From an uncultured Solobacterium sp. (GTDB taxonomy: Bacteria > Bacillota_I > Bacilli_A > Erysipelotrichales > Erysipelotrichaceae), in the NCBI GenBank assembly GCA_900552125.1, contig URYK01000008.1, forward strand, positions 16,792 through 80,791: a stretch of DNA of 64,000 bases, given 5' to 3'. Position numbers and translations under genes: made by a program. Under the pieces are notes generated by a model. It saw only the letters and a program-made list of their open reading frames with translations. It searched no databases and was not told the DNA's origin. Positions 26,431-38,727 of this stretch are shown one piece after another; the first letter of the stretch is position 1, and every line of letters starts with the position of its first letter.

Positions 26431-26477
26431 AAAAAGAAGAATGTTACTGTCAAATCAAACAGTAAAACATTCTTCTT
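26431..26477 (-). terminator. terminator of the ATP synthase operon
   Basis: AAGAAGAATGTT and ACTGT pair with ACAGT and AACATTCTTCTT (26434-26450 with 26459-26477), followed by TTTTTTTG on the minus strand, just after the atpC stop. In the rest of the 26188-26478 spacer a short frame without a start signal is seen (26342-26404). Confidence 0.9.
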
Positions 26478-26478
26478 A

Positions 26479-26871
26479 TTATTCACTATAAACCTTAATA
26501 CGATTGATGGCTTTTGCCAAAGCAATTTCTGCACGCTTGATATTGGTTCTGCTATCTTGTTTCTTTAACCGATTTTCAGCACGTTCTTTTGCTCTACGAG
26601 CTCTCTCAATATCAATTTCTTCTCGTCCTTCAATTGCATCTGTTAAGATGCGCATTTCATTATTTTGAAACTGCAATAGGCCTCCTGCAATCGCATAATC
26701 TTTATATTCATTGCCTTCCATAAGAGTACATTTACTTGTTATAAGCATCGCAACGATTGGCATGTGATTAGGGAGAATTGTTGTCTCTCCTTCTACTGTT
26801 TTCACATGAGCACTTCCTATTTCTCCTTCTTTATATAAACCAAGAGGAGTAATGATTTTTATTTTAATCAT
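26479..26871 (-). CDS. atpC: ATP synthase epsilon subunit
   Basis: A 130-residue protein of the F1 central stalk. The N-terminal beta sandwich includes ITPLGLYKEGEIGSAHVKTVEGETTILPNHMPIVAML. The C-terminal helical hairpin (IDIERARRAKERAENRLKK and on) can block rotation in the up state. It begins one base after the atpD stop with only a weak TGGA site, so translation probably continues from atpD. Last gene of the operon, before a strong terminator. Confidence 0.93.
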   Translation of the reverse strand: MIKIKIITPLGLYKEGEIGSAHVKTVEGETTILPNHMPIVAMLITSKCTLMEGNEYKDYAIAGGLLQFQNNEMRILTDAIEGREEIDIERARRAKERAENRLKKQDSRTNIKRAEIALAKAINRIKVYSE

Positions 26872-26872
26872 A

Positions 26873-29127
<2,255 letters not shown>

Positions 29128-29130
29128 AGG

Positions 29131-30657
29131 CTATCCTTCTATCATATTCTGAAATTCTTTTTCGAAGGCAGTCAAAGCATTTTTGATTTCTGTTTCTAAT
29201 GTTTCATCAAGTGCTTGTTTCTCTTCGATTTTTTCTATGATATCCGCATAATTACGTTCCATGTATTTTAACATTTCTTTTTCATACAAGGATACATTTT
29301 CCACTTTTACTGGTTTTAAGAATTTATGTTTTGCCGCAAACAAGGAAAGAACCTGATGAGTTACAGGCATTGGGTCATATTGATTCTGAATCAATAACTG
29401 TGTTAAGCGTTCCCCATGTGCCAATGTTTCTGTTGTAGCTGCATCTAAATCACTACCGAATTTCGCAAAGGCCTGCATTTCTCTAAACTGTGCAAGTTCT
29501 AGTTTTAAAGAACCACTGACCTGTTTCATAGCTTTGATCTGTGCTGCACTACCTACACGTGATACAGATAAACCACTATCAACAGCCGGTCTTACCCCAC
29601 TGTTAAATAATTCTGTCTGTAAGAAAATCTGTCCATCGGTAATAGAAATAACATTTGTAGGAATATATGCAGAGATATCTCCTGCCTGTGTCTCAATGAT
29701 TGGAAGTGCTGTTAAGCTTCCTCCACCTAATTCATCATTTAATTTTGCGGCACGCTCTAATAAACGAGAATGTAAATAGAAGACATCTCCTGGATATGCT
29801 TCACGTCCTGGTGGACGTTTTAATAATAATGACATTGTACGATATGCAACTGCATGTTTACTCAAGTCATCATAAACAATTAATACATCGTCACCTTTTT
29901 CCATCCATTCTTCCCCAATGGCACAGCCTGCATATGGGGCAATATATTGTAAAGGTGCTGGTTCACTGGCAGTAGAAGATACAATCGTTGTATATTCCAT
30001 TGCGCCATGACTACGGAGTTTTTCAACGATTTGTGCTACTGTACTTGCTTTCTGCCCAATTGCGACATAAATACATTTAACATTTTTGCCTTTTTGATTG
30101 ATGATCGTATCAATCGCAATGGCAGTTTTACCTGTCTGACGATCTCCGATAATCAGCTCACGCTGTCCTTTTCCAATCGGAATCATAGAATCAATTATTT
30201 TTAAACCTGTCTGAATAGGCTGATGTACACTTTTACGTGTCATAACACCAGGTGCTACACGTTCTACTGGTCGATATGTATCACTATGAATTGGCTCACC
30301 GCCGTCAATTGCCTGACCTAAAGCATTGACAACACGACCTAACATTTGATCACCAACTGGTACTTCGACAATACGACCAGTTCTTTTTACTTCATCTCCC
30401 TCACGAATATTAGAGTCATCACCCATTAAAACGGCACCAACATGTTCTTCTTCTAAGTTTAGCACCATTCCATAAACATCGCCTGGGAAACGAAGCAGCT
30501 CACCTGCCATGGCGTTTTGTAAACCATAAATCAGGGCAATACCATCACCAACTGTAATGATTGTACCAGTTTCATCTATTTCAAGATTTTCATCATATTT
30601 ACGAATCTGATCCTTGATTAGTTTACTTATTTCTTCTGGCTTTAAGCTCACTCGCAT
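29131..30657 (-). CDS. atpA: ATP synthase alpha subunit
   Basis: A 508-residue non-catalytic F1 subunit. Walker A is [11 protein letters not shown] (about 169-179). The Walker B region ([16 protein letters not shown]) and [22 protein letters not shown] follow, along with [21 protein letters not shown] containing the arginine finger. Normal length. The spacing to atpH is six bases, with the ribosome binding site GAGGTGA just before the ATG. Confidence 0.98.
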   Translation of the reverse strand: MRVSLKPEEISKLIKDQIRKYDENLEIDETGTIITVGDGIALIYGLQNAMAGELLRFPGDVYGMVLNLEEEHVGAVLMGDDSNIREGDEVKRTGRIVEVPVGDQMLGRVVNALGQAIDGGEPIHSDTYRPVERVAPGVMTRKSVHQPIQTGLKIIDSMIPIGKGQRELIIGDRQTGKTAIAIDTIINQKGKNVKCIYVAIGQKASTVAQIVEKLRSHGAMEYTTIVSSTASEPAPLQYIAPYAGCAIGEEWMEKGDDVLIVYDDLSKHAVAYRTMSLLLKRPPGREAYPGDVFYLHSRLLERAAKLNDELGGGSLTALPIIETQAGDISAYIPTNVISITDGQIFLQTELFNSGVRPAVDSGLSVSRVGSAAQIKAMKQVSGSLKLELAQFREMQAFAKFGSDLDAATTETLAHGERLTQLLIQNQYDPMPVTHQVLSLFAAKHKFLKPVKVENVSLYEKEMLKYMERNYADIIEKIEEKQALDETLETEIKNALTAFEKEFQNMIEG

Positions 30658-30663
30658 TCACCT

Positions 30664-31215
30664 CTAACTTTCCTGCACAGTTTCATTCTGTGCCCGTCTC
30701 TTCAGATTTTCAATACGGTTTTTTGCACTGTATTCTAAAACCGTATCATTTATTTTAATACGAATACCTGCCAACAAAGATGGATCTTGTGTTACCTTCA
30801 GTTCTACTTTCTTCTGTAGTTTCTTTTCTAACATAGCCTGTAAACGAACAAGATCTGTTTCATCTAATTCTTTTGCACTCTTAACATATGCAACCTCAAT
30901 CTGGTTCACTCTATTGTACTCTTTGACAAAGGCTTTAGTAATATCATGAAAACTCTGAAAACGGCTTTTATCAATTAATAGTTTTGAGAAATTCAAAACC
31001 ATATGCTGTATTTCATCTTTAAAGACAGTTTCTAATGTCTGTTTCTTTTCTTCTTTATGAATTTTAGGATGAGTTAAAACACGCATTAAATCTGGATAAG
31101 CCTTCAATGTTTCATCAATAAACAAAATATCTCGTTTATAATCATCTAGCTTATTTTCCTCAAGTCCTAGAGAAAACAAAGCATCACTATAGCTTTTTGC
31201 TGCTATGCCTGCCAT
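30664..31215 (-). CDS. atpH: ATP synthase delta subunit
   Basis: A 183-residue peripheral-stalk protein linking the b dimer to the top of F1. The N-terminal helical bundle begins AAKSYSDALFSLGLEENKL. The C-terminal domain has VTQDPSLLAGIRIKINDTVLEYSAKNRIENLKR, matching the family's GG-I-I-D-S-ending pattern. Its start overlaps atpF by 13 bases, showing tight coupling. Slightly longer than usual at the C-terminus. Confidence 0.93.
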   Translation of the reverse strand: MAGIAAKSYSDALFSLGLEENKLDDYKRDILFIDETLKAYPDLMRVLTHPKIHKEEKKQTLETVFKDEIQHMVLNFSKLLIDKSRFQSFHDITKAFVKEYNRVNQIEVAYVKSAKELDETDLVRLQAMLEKKLQKKVELKVTQDPSLLAGIRIKINDTVLEYSAKNRIENLKRRAQNETVQES

Positions 31216-31721
31216 GATTCATCACCTGCATGTTCAATAAAATCATCTACATATTGTTTATGTGCAGTTTCATCTAATTCCTTATTTACAATCTGTTTTG
31301 CGGCTTCAAATGCAACTTCTACGATAGCATCTTTCATTTCAGAGCGAGCCTGCACTTTCTCACGCTCAATATCTTTTCGTGCTTTTTCTTTCAATGCATC
31401 CGCCTCATCTCTAGCAGCTTCCAGGATTTCACGTTTTTCCAGTAATGCATTTGCTTTTGCACTTTCTAAGATTTCATGAGCTTCACCTTTGGCAGAAGCC
31501 ATCTGTGCTTCATACTGCTTTTTATAGGTTTCTGCTTCTGCTCTGCTTTTTACCCCAGCATCGATATCCGCTTGAATTGCTGATTCACGAGCATCCAAAT
31601 ACGCCTGAACTTTATCCCAGAAAAAATGCTTGGCGACAAGAACGATGATCAAAGTTGAGATACATACCATGATCATATCCATTGGATTCAAACGCAGATA
31701 GGCATTAATATCAAAATCCAT
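31203..31721 (-). CDS. atpF: ATP synthase b subunit
   Basis: A 172-residue peripheral stalk. A membrane segment (about 14-33, MDMIMVCISTLIIVLVAKHFFW) is followed by a long alanine-, glutamate- and lysine-rich helix that forms the right-handed coiled coil to about residue 150. AGGAGG lies upstream of the ATG. Fourth structural gene; overlaps atpH. Confidence 0.95.
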   Translation of the reverse strand: MDFDINAYLRLNPMDMIMVCISTLIIVLVAKHFFWDKVQAYLDARESAIQADIDAGVKSRAEAETYKKQYEAQMASAKGEAHEILESAKANALLEKREILEAARDEADALKEKARKDIEREKVQARSEMKDAIVEVAFEAAKQIVNKELDETAHKQYVDDFIEHAGDESWQA

Positions 31722-31765
31722 ACGATCTGTATGCCTCCTTTCTTAATCTTATGTATGCTAATTTA

Positions 31766-32035
<270 letters not shown>

Positions 32036-32743
32036 TTAATCTTCTGAAACAACTTGTTCGCTTAAGAAGAAGCTTGCTAGGGTAAAGAAGATATATGTTT
32101 GAATCAGTCCTGAGAACACATCAAAATACGCATGTAGGAATGGTGTTGCGACATATCCCAGCACCCCAAAAGGTAAAAAGCTATTCATCATAGTATAAAC
32201 CAGCAACATGATGATAGAGCCTGCTAGAATATTTCCAAACAAACGCATAGATAAAGAAATCGGTAATGCCAGTTCTCCTATGACATTTAATGGAGTCAAT
32301 AACCACATTGGTTCTGTCAACTCCTTTAGACGAGCGACAAGTCCGCCTTTTTTAATACCATTGTATTGAATCAGTAAGAACATCATCAATGCCAAAGTAA
32401 TATTAAAGCTTAGATTTGAAGTCGGCGGCTGCAAGCCTAAAAGGCCTAGTAGATTGCTTACTGCCATCATCATAATCAGTGTACCTAAAAATGGAAGATA
32501 TTTCTTTGTCTGATCTTTCAGGTTATCACCAATGATGTTTCTGCACAGTCCAGCAACCATTTCCGTAATCAGTAATATACCGCTTGGAGCTTTTCTAACA
32601 TCTGCTTTTTCAAATTTCTTTCCAGCCCATATAAAGAAGATGGAAAATAACACACACAGAATCAGCCAGTTGATGATCGACTGTTGAAACTCAATGTTAT
32701 AGCCAAACACGGTTATCACGATTCCGTCGAATGTATCGTACAC
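32036..32743 (-). CDS. atpB: ATP synthase a subunit
   Basis: A 235-residue multipass stator protein that forms the ion channels. The essential Arg is in ISLSMRLFGNILAG; ELALPISLS and the C-terminal GLIQTYIFFTLASFFLSE segments match. The start codon is GTG at 32743, sharing its G with the TAG stop of atpI (TAGTG); AAAGGAGG lies seven bases upstream. Five membrane helices can be drawn. Confidence 0.95.
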   Translation of the reverse strand: MYDTFDGIVITVFGYNIEFQQSIINWLILCVLFSIFFIWAGKKFEKADVRKAPSGILLITEMVAGLCRNIIGDNLKDQTKKYLPFLGTLIMMMAVSNLLGLLGLQPPTSNLSFNITLALMMFLLIQYNGIKKGGLVARLKELTEPMWLLTPLNVIGELALPISLSMRLFGNILAGSIIMLLVYTMMNSFLPFGVLGYVATPFLHAYFDVFSGLIQTYIFFTLASFFLSEQVVSED

Positions 32744-33117
32744 TATACATCCTCCTTTCTGTGTCTAAAACTATATAGCAGAATACTACACTTATGAAGC
32801 AGCATTCCAACTAATAAACCTAGGATATTCGCTCCTGCTATCACGCTTAACGCAAATATGATTGCATATATCAGATATCTTCGAACATAGCTTCGCATTG
32901 CTCTTGCCTTAATATCAGGCACATCAGAGTCAATTCTACCTACCATATTCGTAATCATATTAAAGCCCATAATTCCTGTTAAGGAGCCTATGACGATTCC
33001 AAGTATTCCTTCTTTTCGATATGACGGAAACAACAGGAAACATAAGATACAAGCAATACCCATTAATATAAAGGTTAATACTCGTATCTCCATCCCCATT
33101 TTTCTTGTCTCATTCAT
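32743..33117 (-). CDS. atpI: ATP synthase subunit I
   Basis: A 124-residue membrane protein with four hydrophobic segments (about 10-25, 35-55, 80-95, 98-115), fitting the ATP-synt_I family that helps c-ring assembly and, in some bacilli, Mg2+/Ca2+ supply. The start is uncertain: I use the ATG at 33117 with AGGTG six bases upstream; GTG at 33126 is an alternative. It overlaps atpZ at the front and atpB by one base at the end. Confidence 0.8.
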   Translation of the reverse strand: MNETRKMGMEIRVLTFILMGIACILCFLLFPSYRKEGILGIVIGSLTGIMGFNMITNMVGRIDSDVPDIKARAMRSYVRRYLIYAIIFALSVIAGANILGLLVGMLLHKCSILLYSFRHRKEDV

Positions 33118-33301
33118 GTTCATCACCTAACTTTTTTACCATCAGATATAAACTAGAAATAATCGCATAGGCTAACAAAATCAACAGGCACCATGGTGTC
33201 GTATGCAGCCATTTATCCAAGGCAGAGCCTATAACCACTGCAAGTATACAGGCAAGTGTCATGGTAAACATCAGCCGCATCGCACGATAGACCTCTTTCA
33301 T
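33110..33301 (-). CDS. atpZ: AtpZ/AtpI-family small membrane protein
   Basis: A 63-residue protein with two membrane segments. The central VVIGSALDKWLHTTPWCLLILLAYAIISSLYLMVKK has the G-x-x-LDKWL-x-TxPW pattern of ATPase_gene1 (AtpZ). It starts two bases after the upp stop without a strong ribosome site and overlaps atpI by about eight bases or more, so expression depends on coupling. Role: partner of AtpI in rotor assembly or divalent-ion transport. Confidence 0.82.
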   Translation of the reverse strand: MKEVYRAMRLMFTMTLACILAVVIGSALDKWLHTTPWCLLILLAYAIISSLYLMVKKLGDEHE

Positions 33302-33303
33302 GT

Positions 33304-33924
33304 TTATTTTGTACCGAAAATACGATCTCCTGCATCACCTAAGCCAGGAACGATATAACCTTTTTCATTTAATTTTTCATCTAATGCGGCCAAGTAAATA
33401 TCTACTTCCGGATGAGCTTCTTCTACTGCTTTCACACCTTCAGGAGCACCAACTAGACAAACTAGACGAATATTTTTAGCACCTTGTTTCTTCACCATAT
33501 CAATAGCCGCAATCGCACTGCCGCCAGTAGCTAACATTGGATCAACGATCATTACAATCGCATCTTTTACATCTTTTGGATATTTCTCAAAATATGTATG
33601 AGGTTCTAACGTTTCCTCATCACGATATAATCCAACATGCGCAATCTTTACTGTAGGCATTAGATTACAGATACCATTTACCATTCCAAGTCCTGCACGC
33701 AGAATAGGAACTAAGACAATTTCTTTTGCCAGTTCATATGTTGTTGTTTTTGCAACTGGGGTTTCAATTTCCACTGGTCGTAAAGGAAAATCTCTAGAAA
33801 TCTCATAAGCCATCAAGCCTGCAATTTCATCAAGATTCTGACGGAAATCCTTTGTGCCAGTTTCTTTCTTACGCATCGTTGCTAGTTTATGCGTAATTAA
33901 AGGATGTTCTAAGACTTTTAACAT
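33304..33924 (-). CDS. upp: uracil phosphoribosyltransferase
   Basis: A 206-residue pyrimidine-salvage enzyme making UMP from uracil and [19 protein letters not shown] and the PRPP loop [20 protein letters not shown] are conserved, and the C-terminal uracil-binding [18 protein letters not shown] is intact. The start at 33924 follows GAGGAG. It leads into the ATP synthase genes, the same order as in Bacillus, and probably shares their promoter. The 400-base spacer upstream (33925-34326) is AT-rich with no gene I trust. Confidence 0.96.
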   Translation of the reverse strand: MLKVLEHPLITHKLATMRKKETGTKDFRQNLDEIAGLMAYEISRDFPLRPVEIETPVAKTTTYELAKEIVLVPILRAGLGMVNGICNLMPTVKIAHVGLYRDEETLEPHTYFEKYPKDVKDAIVMIVDPMLATGGSAIAAIDMVKKQGAKNIRLVCLVGAPEGVKAVEEAHPEVDIYLAALDEKLNEKGYIVPGLGDAGDRIFGTK

Positions 33925-34321
33925 AATAATCTCCTCACATATCAATTATGCATCTAATATATGCATATCAATTAACGTCAGTACATATTATCATGTACTC
34001 ACATCAATTTTATTATAACATGGAACATAACTATTTTATCCTTTTTATGCTTATTTTAGTATTCTTAAGAAAACTATTATCCTCTTTCTTATTTATTATG
34101 TTTCTATTTTTCATCTATATTCTATTCAAATGAGGTCTTGTTAATATTCCCATGTATGTCATTTTATTAATTCAAAGTATTACAAGAATGAATCTCGCAT
34201 AATGAACAAGTATATGATTTTATGAATCTGTTACAAGTAGAAAAATATTTAAAAATAATATTTATACAAAAAAGGAAGCAGTAAAAGAATACAGAAATGC
34301 TTGAAAATTTTTATTTCTGCA

Positions 34322-34354
34322 TAACTAAAAACAGCGATCTAAACCGCTGTTTTT
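34322..34354 (-). terminator. terminator of the rpiB-psiE-glyA operon
   Basis: AAAAACAGCG/CGCTGTTTTT (34327-34336 with 34345-34354), followed by TTTTTAGTTA on the minus strand, at the glyA stop. Confidence 0.87.
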
Positions 34355-35582
34355 ATCGTTCATTTGGTAATGGAAATTGTTTTGTTAATTCCCGCACCTC
34401 CTTATGTACTGATTTACGAATTTCTTCATCATCCGCATGTTTCAACACTAGACTGATCCATTTCGCAACCTGCTGAAATTCTTTTTCTTTAAATCCTCTT
34501 GTTGTCATAGCTGCACTGCCTAGTCGGATACCACTTGTGACAAATGGTTTTTCCTGATCAAATGGTATTGTATTCTTATTACAGGTTATACCTGCTTCAT
34601 CTAAGAGGTTCTCAGCCTGTTTACCACTCATTCCTAATGATGCTTTCACATCTACAAGCAATAAATGATTATCTGTTCCATCACTTACGATACGAAAACC
34701 TTCTTGTTTTAGAGTATCGCACATAACTTTACAGTTCTTAATTACCTGTTCAGCATAATCTTTGAATTCCGGCTGCATAGCCTCATATAAACAAACGGCT
34801 TTAGCTGCGATGATATGCATTAAAGGTCCACCCTGTATACCTGGAAATACTTTTTTATCTAATAAAGGTGCATGTTCTTTTTTACATAAGATCAAACCGC
34901 CTCTAGGGCCACGTAATGTCTTATGTGTTGTCGTAGTCACAAAATCTGCATATGGAACAGGGCTAGGATGTAATCCAGCAGCCACAAGTCCAGCTATATG
35001 TGCCATATCAACCATAAAATATGCCCCTACTTCATCCGCAATTTCCCTAAACTTTGAAAAATCAATAATTCTAGGATATGCACTTGCACCAGCTACGATA
35101 AGTTTAGGTTTCTCTTTAAGTGCTACACGATGTACCTCTTCATAATCAATACGTTCATCTTCTCTTGTAACACCATAATCCACAAAGCGATATAATGTTC
35201 CTGAAAAATTTAAAGGGTGTCCATGTGTTAAGTGTCCGCCTGCTGTAAGATTCATTCCCAATACCGTGTCTTGCGGTTCCAGAATACTCATATAGACCCC
35301 CATATTAGCCTGTGAACCACTATGTGGCTGTACATTGGCATGTTCGGCATGAAATAGTTCCTTTGCTCGTTCTTGTGCAATTTCTTCAACTTCATCAACA
35401 TGTATACAACCACCATAATAACGTTTATTAGGATACCCCTCAGCATACTTGTTTGTTAAAATACTTCCTGCAGCTTCTAAAACATCTTTTGATACATAAT
35501 TCTCTGAAGCAATCAACTCTATATTATACAATTGACGCTCTGTCTCTTTCTTTATAGCTTCTTGAATACGTAGATCCTGCAT
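34353..35582 (-). CDS. glyA: serine hydroxymethyltransferase
   Basis: A 409-residue PLP enzyme converting serine and tetrahydrofolate to glycine and methylene-tetrahydrofolate. [10 protein letters not shown] at the start, [33 protein letters not shown], and [14 protein letters not shown] with the PLP lysine are all family signatures. It is last in an operon with rpiB and the PsiE-like gene, 17 bases after the latter. Together with folD it supplies one-carbon units. Confidence 0.97.
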   Translation of the reverse strand: MQDLRIQEAIKKETERQLYNIELIASENYVSKDVLEAAGSILTNKYAEGYPNKRYYGGCIHVDEVEEIAQERAKELFHAEHANVQPHSGSQANMGVYMSILEPQDTVLGMNLTAGGHLTHGHPLNFSGTLYRFVDYGVTREDERIDYEEVHRVALKEKPKLIVAGASAYPRIIDFSKFREIADEVGAYFMVDMAHIAGLVAAGLHPSPVPYADFVTTTTHKTLRGPRGGLILCKKEHAPLLDKKVFPGIQGGPLMHIIAAKAVCLYEAMQPEFKDYAEQVIKNCKVMCDTLKQEGFRIVSDGTDNHLLLVDVKASLGMSGKQAENLLDEAGITCNKNTIPFDQEKPFVTSGIRLGSAAMTTRGFKEKEFQQVAKWISLVLKHADDEEIRKSVHKEVRELTKQFPLPNER

Positions 35583-35599
35583 GCTTAGCCCTCCATAAA

Positions 35600-35968
35600 T
35601 TAATCTTTTTTATTTGATAAAAAATATTTTTCGATCAAAAATATCAGTAATACTGCTAAGACACCATATAAATTTTCTAATGCGCTGTCATGTGAAATTA
35701 TGATTTGACGAGCTACCGCATACATCAATACCTCAATCACAGATTGTGGAGTATGTAAAATTAACATTTTGATAAACTCTATTCCAACAACAATCGTCAA
35801 TGCTCTTTCCAAGACATCGTTTAATTGAAATGTATGTGCAGACATAGAATCTATACCGTAAACAACCATTGCCAAGGTAGAAACCAATACTGCAGCCATT
35901 AGAATAACTGCAATTAAGACCTCTACAATTTTCATAAGCTTTACTAATTTCATATTAATTCTGTGCAT
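35600..35968 (-). CDS. PsiE-like membrane protein
   Basis: A 122-residue protein with four hydrophobic segments (about 14-36, 52-66, 75-90, 98-115). The pattern [35 protein letters not shown] resembles the phosphate-starvation-inducible PsiE family, whose biochemical role is unknown. TTGGAGG precedes the first ATG. It sits between rpiB and glyA in one operon. Assignment by pattern only. Confidence 0.65.
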   Translation of the reverse strand: MHRINMKLVKLMKIVEVLIAVILMAAVLVSTLAMVVYGIDSMSAHTFQLNDVLERALTIVVGIEFIKMLILHTPQSVIEVLMYAVARQIIISHDSALENLYGVLAVLLIFLIEKYFLSNKKD

Positions 35969-35988
35969 ACGGTACCTCCAAATCTAAA

Positions 35989-36429
35989 TTATTTTTCTAA
36001 TGCCATTACTTTGTCAATTCTTCTCTGATGACGTTCATCGTTTGAAAATTCTGTATTGATCCAAACACGAACAATTTCTTTCATTAGTTCTACGCCAATA
36101 ATTCTCTGTCCCATTGCCAATACATTTGAATCATTATGTTCTCTAGTCAGCCTTGCACTTACTGGATCGCTACATAAAGCACAGCGGATTCCTTTTACTT
36201 TATTAGCCGCAATACTTACTCCAATACCAGTTCCACAGATTACAATTCCTCTGTCATTTTTACCATCAGCAACACTTTGTGCTGCAGGAGCAGCGAAATC
36301 TGGATAATCCACAGAATCACAGCTATGGCATCCAAAATCTTCAACTTCATGCCCCATTTCCTTTAACATTTCTTTCACGATTTCTTTGTATTCAAAAGCA
36401 CCGTGATCACAAGCTACTGCAATTTTCAT
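35989..36429 (-). CDS. rpiB: ribose-5-phosphate isomerase B
   Basis: A 146-residue pentose-phosphate enzyme interconverting ribose-5- and ribulose-5-phosphate. The hallmarks are MKIAVACDHGAFEYKE, the catalytic Cys in GIVICGTGIGVSIAANK, and the ALCSDPVSARLTREHNDSNVLAMG segment. A related allose-phosphate isomerase role is less likely given the pairing with glyA. First gene of the rpiB-psiE-glyA operon; AGGAAAG lies upstream of the ATG. Confidence 0.94.
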   Translation of the reverse strand: MKIAVACDHGAFEYKEIVKEMLKEMGHEVEDFGCHSCDSVDYPDFAAPAAQSVADGKNDRGIVICGTGIGVSIAANKVKGIRCALCSDPVSARLTREHNDSNVLAMGQRIIGVELMKEIVRVWINTEFSNDERHQRRIDKVMALEK

Positions 36430-36507
36430 ATCTATCTTTCCTCCTAATCCTTTTCATTATATCATATAGTGATACTCCCATGTGTGTTTTTAGCACAATC
36501 AATCCAT

Positions 36508-36548
36508 ATAAAAATACCGCCTGTCTCCAATCTTGAAAACAGACGGTA
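36508..36548 (-). terminator. terminator of the tsaC-regulator operon
   Basis: TACCGTCTGT pairs with ACAGGCGGTA (36515-36524 with 36539-36548; one G-U on the minus strand), followed by TTTTTATATGG. Confidence 0.82.
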
Positions 36549-36561
36549 ATACTTATATAAG

Positions 36562-37767
36562 CTAATTTGACTGTTCATCCTCAGTCAATTCAATAGTTTC
36601 ATATTCTTTTTGTAAGAATGAACTTTTTAATTTCTTTAATTTATTAAATTGTTCTTCAATACGATTAATAGCTATCTGACAGCCTTCTTCTGTAGAGGTA
36701 GCTAAAATAATCGCATATTTATAGCTGCTACATTGTGTAAATACATCATTACTGCGTAATTCTTTAATGATAATATTCTTCAGCAGATCAAATTCTTTTT
36801 GTACTTCTCTATTTTCTTCTTCAGAGAATTCCATAGTCAAAAGAACTAGATAGCGTACTTCCTTGCTGCGTTTTAAAAACCGCAGATTCATCTGATAAAT
36901 ATTACGGAATACATCATAGTCACAGAAAAATGCTCCTTGATGTTCAGATGTTTCTGTTAACTGATGCTTTAACTCTAGAATATTTACAGACTGATGAGCT
37001 ACATGATCTAAAATTCTCTGGTAAATCTGTTTACATTCTTCACTGACTTCTAAAGAAAAACGAGTATAGTACATATCAATTACTTTATGATAATAAGATA
37101 AAGCTAGAATATATTGACCTGATTGACAATAAGCTTCTAATTTATATTCGTGTATACGGTTATTCGCATGATATTCATATCCTACATTATCACATAACTT
37201 AATAATATCTTCGTATCGTTTATGTTTCATTAAGACATCACAAGTTTTACTTATACTACGCATAAATAAGTCATCATAATAAAGTTTTTGAACTTCTACC
37301 CAGTCCTGCCCATGAAATTCATGCATAAATTGTAATGAATATTTATCTAGTAAAGTAAAACAGGATTCGTACAGTTCATCAGGATCCTCTAATCGTTCCA
37401 TCTTTGCACATAGCTTCTCCATATGACGAATATCAATTTCACAGGCTACATCAGGATTCCAAGCATATGTATTTCCCTTTGAAAGAATAAAATCAACATC
37501 TTTATCCGGATAAAATTTTTGTAATTCTTTTCTCGCACGATAGACTAAATTACGAAGTGCACCTTCTGGATTATCGGACTCTTCCTCCTGCCATAATAAT
37601 TTCATCAGGTCTTCTTTTAAGCACATTTTATTCTGATTGGTAATTAAGTAAGCAATTAACAGCACTAGCTGCATGCTTTTCTTTTTTTCTTGTGGAAAAC
37701 GAAAGGATTTGTTTACCATTCGAAATTCACCTAACAATTGAATTTTTAATGCGTTTTTCTTTCTCAT
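36562..37767 (-). CDS. SARP-like transcriptional regulator (winged helix plus BTAD)
   Basis: A 401-residue protein. The winged helix (about 8-105) opens with IQLLGEFRMVNKSF and contains NPEGALRNLVYRARKEL, as in SARP activators. The bacterial transcriptional activation domain (about 115-265) is helical with the usual TPR pattern (VEQKL-, KLEAYCQSGQYILALSYYHKVID). The C-terminal part (about 300-395) looks like a degenerate nucleotide-cyclase or sensor fold (YLVLLTMEFSEEEN, YAIILATSTEEG) without catalytic residues. It is 18 bases downstream of tsaC, in the same operon. Target genes unknown. Confidence 0.82.
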   Translation of the reverse strand: MRKKNALKIQLLGEFRMVNKSFRFPQEKKKSMQLVLLIAYLITNQNKMCLKEDLMKLLWQEEESDNPEGALRNLVYRARKELQKFYPDKDVDFILSKGNTYAWNPDVACEIDIRHMEKLCAKMERLEDPDELYESCFTLLDKYSLQFMHEFHGQDWVEVQKLYYDDLFMRSISKTCDVLMKHKRYEDIIKLCDNVGYEYHANNRIHEYKLEAYCQSGQYILALSYYHKVIDMYYTRFSLEVSEECKQIYQRILDHVAHQSVNILELKHQLTETSEHQGAFFCDYDVFRNIYQMNLRFLKRSKEVRYLVLLTMEFSEEENREVQKEFDLLKNIIIKELRSNDVFTQCSSYKYAIILATSTEEGCQIAINRIEEQFNKLKKLKSSFLQKEYETIELTEDEQSN

Positions 37768-37785
37768 GCTTTTTCCTCTTACTTT

Positions 37786-38397
37786 CTATCCTTTAATCAC
37801 ATTTGTTATTTCTTCTTCCGAAATTGGACCACTACGAATAATAACAGGTTTTTCTTTACTCATATCAACAATTGTACTTGCACTCTTCCCCTTTGCTTCC
37901 CCTAATACAATTGCGTCAATTCTTCCATCTAACTGTTCCAATACCTGCTTGTCATAAACACCTGTTTCATGTCCTGACAGATTAGCACTTGTAACCAGAA
38001 GCGGTTTTCCACACTCTTTGATTAAATCTAATACAAATTCATCATCAGGCATACGTATACCAACAGTAGAGAAACCATTTGTTATATAATCAGGTAAGTT
38101 TTCTTTCTTCTTTAATATAATAGTAAATGCCCCAGGCATAAATGCTTTTGCCAAACGACTTGCAGCATCGTCTACATAAGCAATGGATTTCATTTGTTCT
38201 ACACTAGCAACCATAGTCGGAATAGGTTTATCTTCTGGGCGTCCTTTACTTTCTTTCAACGCAATCAAAGCCTCTTCATTTTCATATATTACACCTAGAC
38301 CAAAAACGGTATCCGTAGGAAAAGCAACTACTTTTCCTTCTTTAAGCAATGCAGCGACTTCTTGTAAATCTTCTTTAGTAAACTTTTTAGTCTGCAT
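37786..38397 (-). CDS. tsaC: L-threonylcarbamoyladenylate synthase (Sua5/YrdC/YwlC)
   Basis: A 203-residue enzyme that makes threonylcarbamoyl-AMP for the t6A modification of tRNA. KVVAFPTDTVFGLGV, SKGRPEDKPIPTMV, and LLVTSANLSGHETG are the YrdC hallmarks. The start is uncertain: I choose the ATG at 38397 with AGGA ten bases upstream; a GTG at 38406 lies too near the site. No Sua5 C-terminal domain. Upstream 38398-38727 is an AT-rich divergent spacer without other features. Confidence 0.94.
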   Translation of the reverse strand: MQTKKFTKEDLQEVAALLKEGKVVAFPTDTVFGLGVIYENEEALIALKESKGRPEDKPIPTMVASVEQMKSIAYVDDAASRLAKAFMPGAFTIILKKKENLPDYITNGFSTVGIRMPDDEFVLDLIKECGKPLLVTSANLSGHETGVYDKQVLEQLDGRIDAIVLGEAKGKSASTIVDMSKEKPVIIRSGPISEEEITNVIKG

Positions 38398-38727
38398 ATT
38401 TTTCACATCCTGTTCAATAGAATTTTATATTTGCATAGAGAAATTTATTTTTTTAGCTACTACTAATTATATGGCTAAAGATTTAATAAATATTTTATTA
38501 TATAGAACTATTCTTATCAACACTAAAATAGTGTGCTATTGTCACATTTATTGTAACATAAATTATCATAGAATACTCATAATATCAAAAAAAAACAGGC
38601 AACATATACCATTTTAGCACAAAAATCATTAATTAATCACATGTTTTATCAACAAAAACAAGAATTGTGTAGAAATATGTGTAAAAGTTATGTTATTATT
38701 AAAAGGCTTTATATAGGAGGTTTTATT

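Noticed and set aside
33948..34133. 61-codon hydrophobic frame on the plus strand upstream of upp
   Set aside because: No ribosome binding site before any of its ATGs and a composition expected from an AT-rich spacer read in the T-rich frame.
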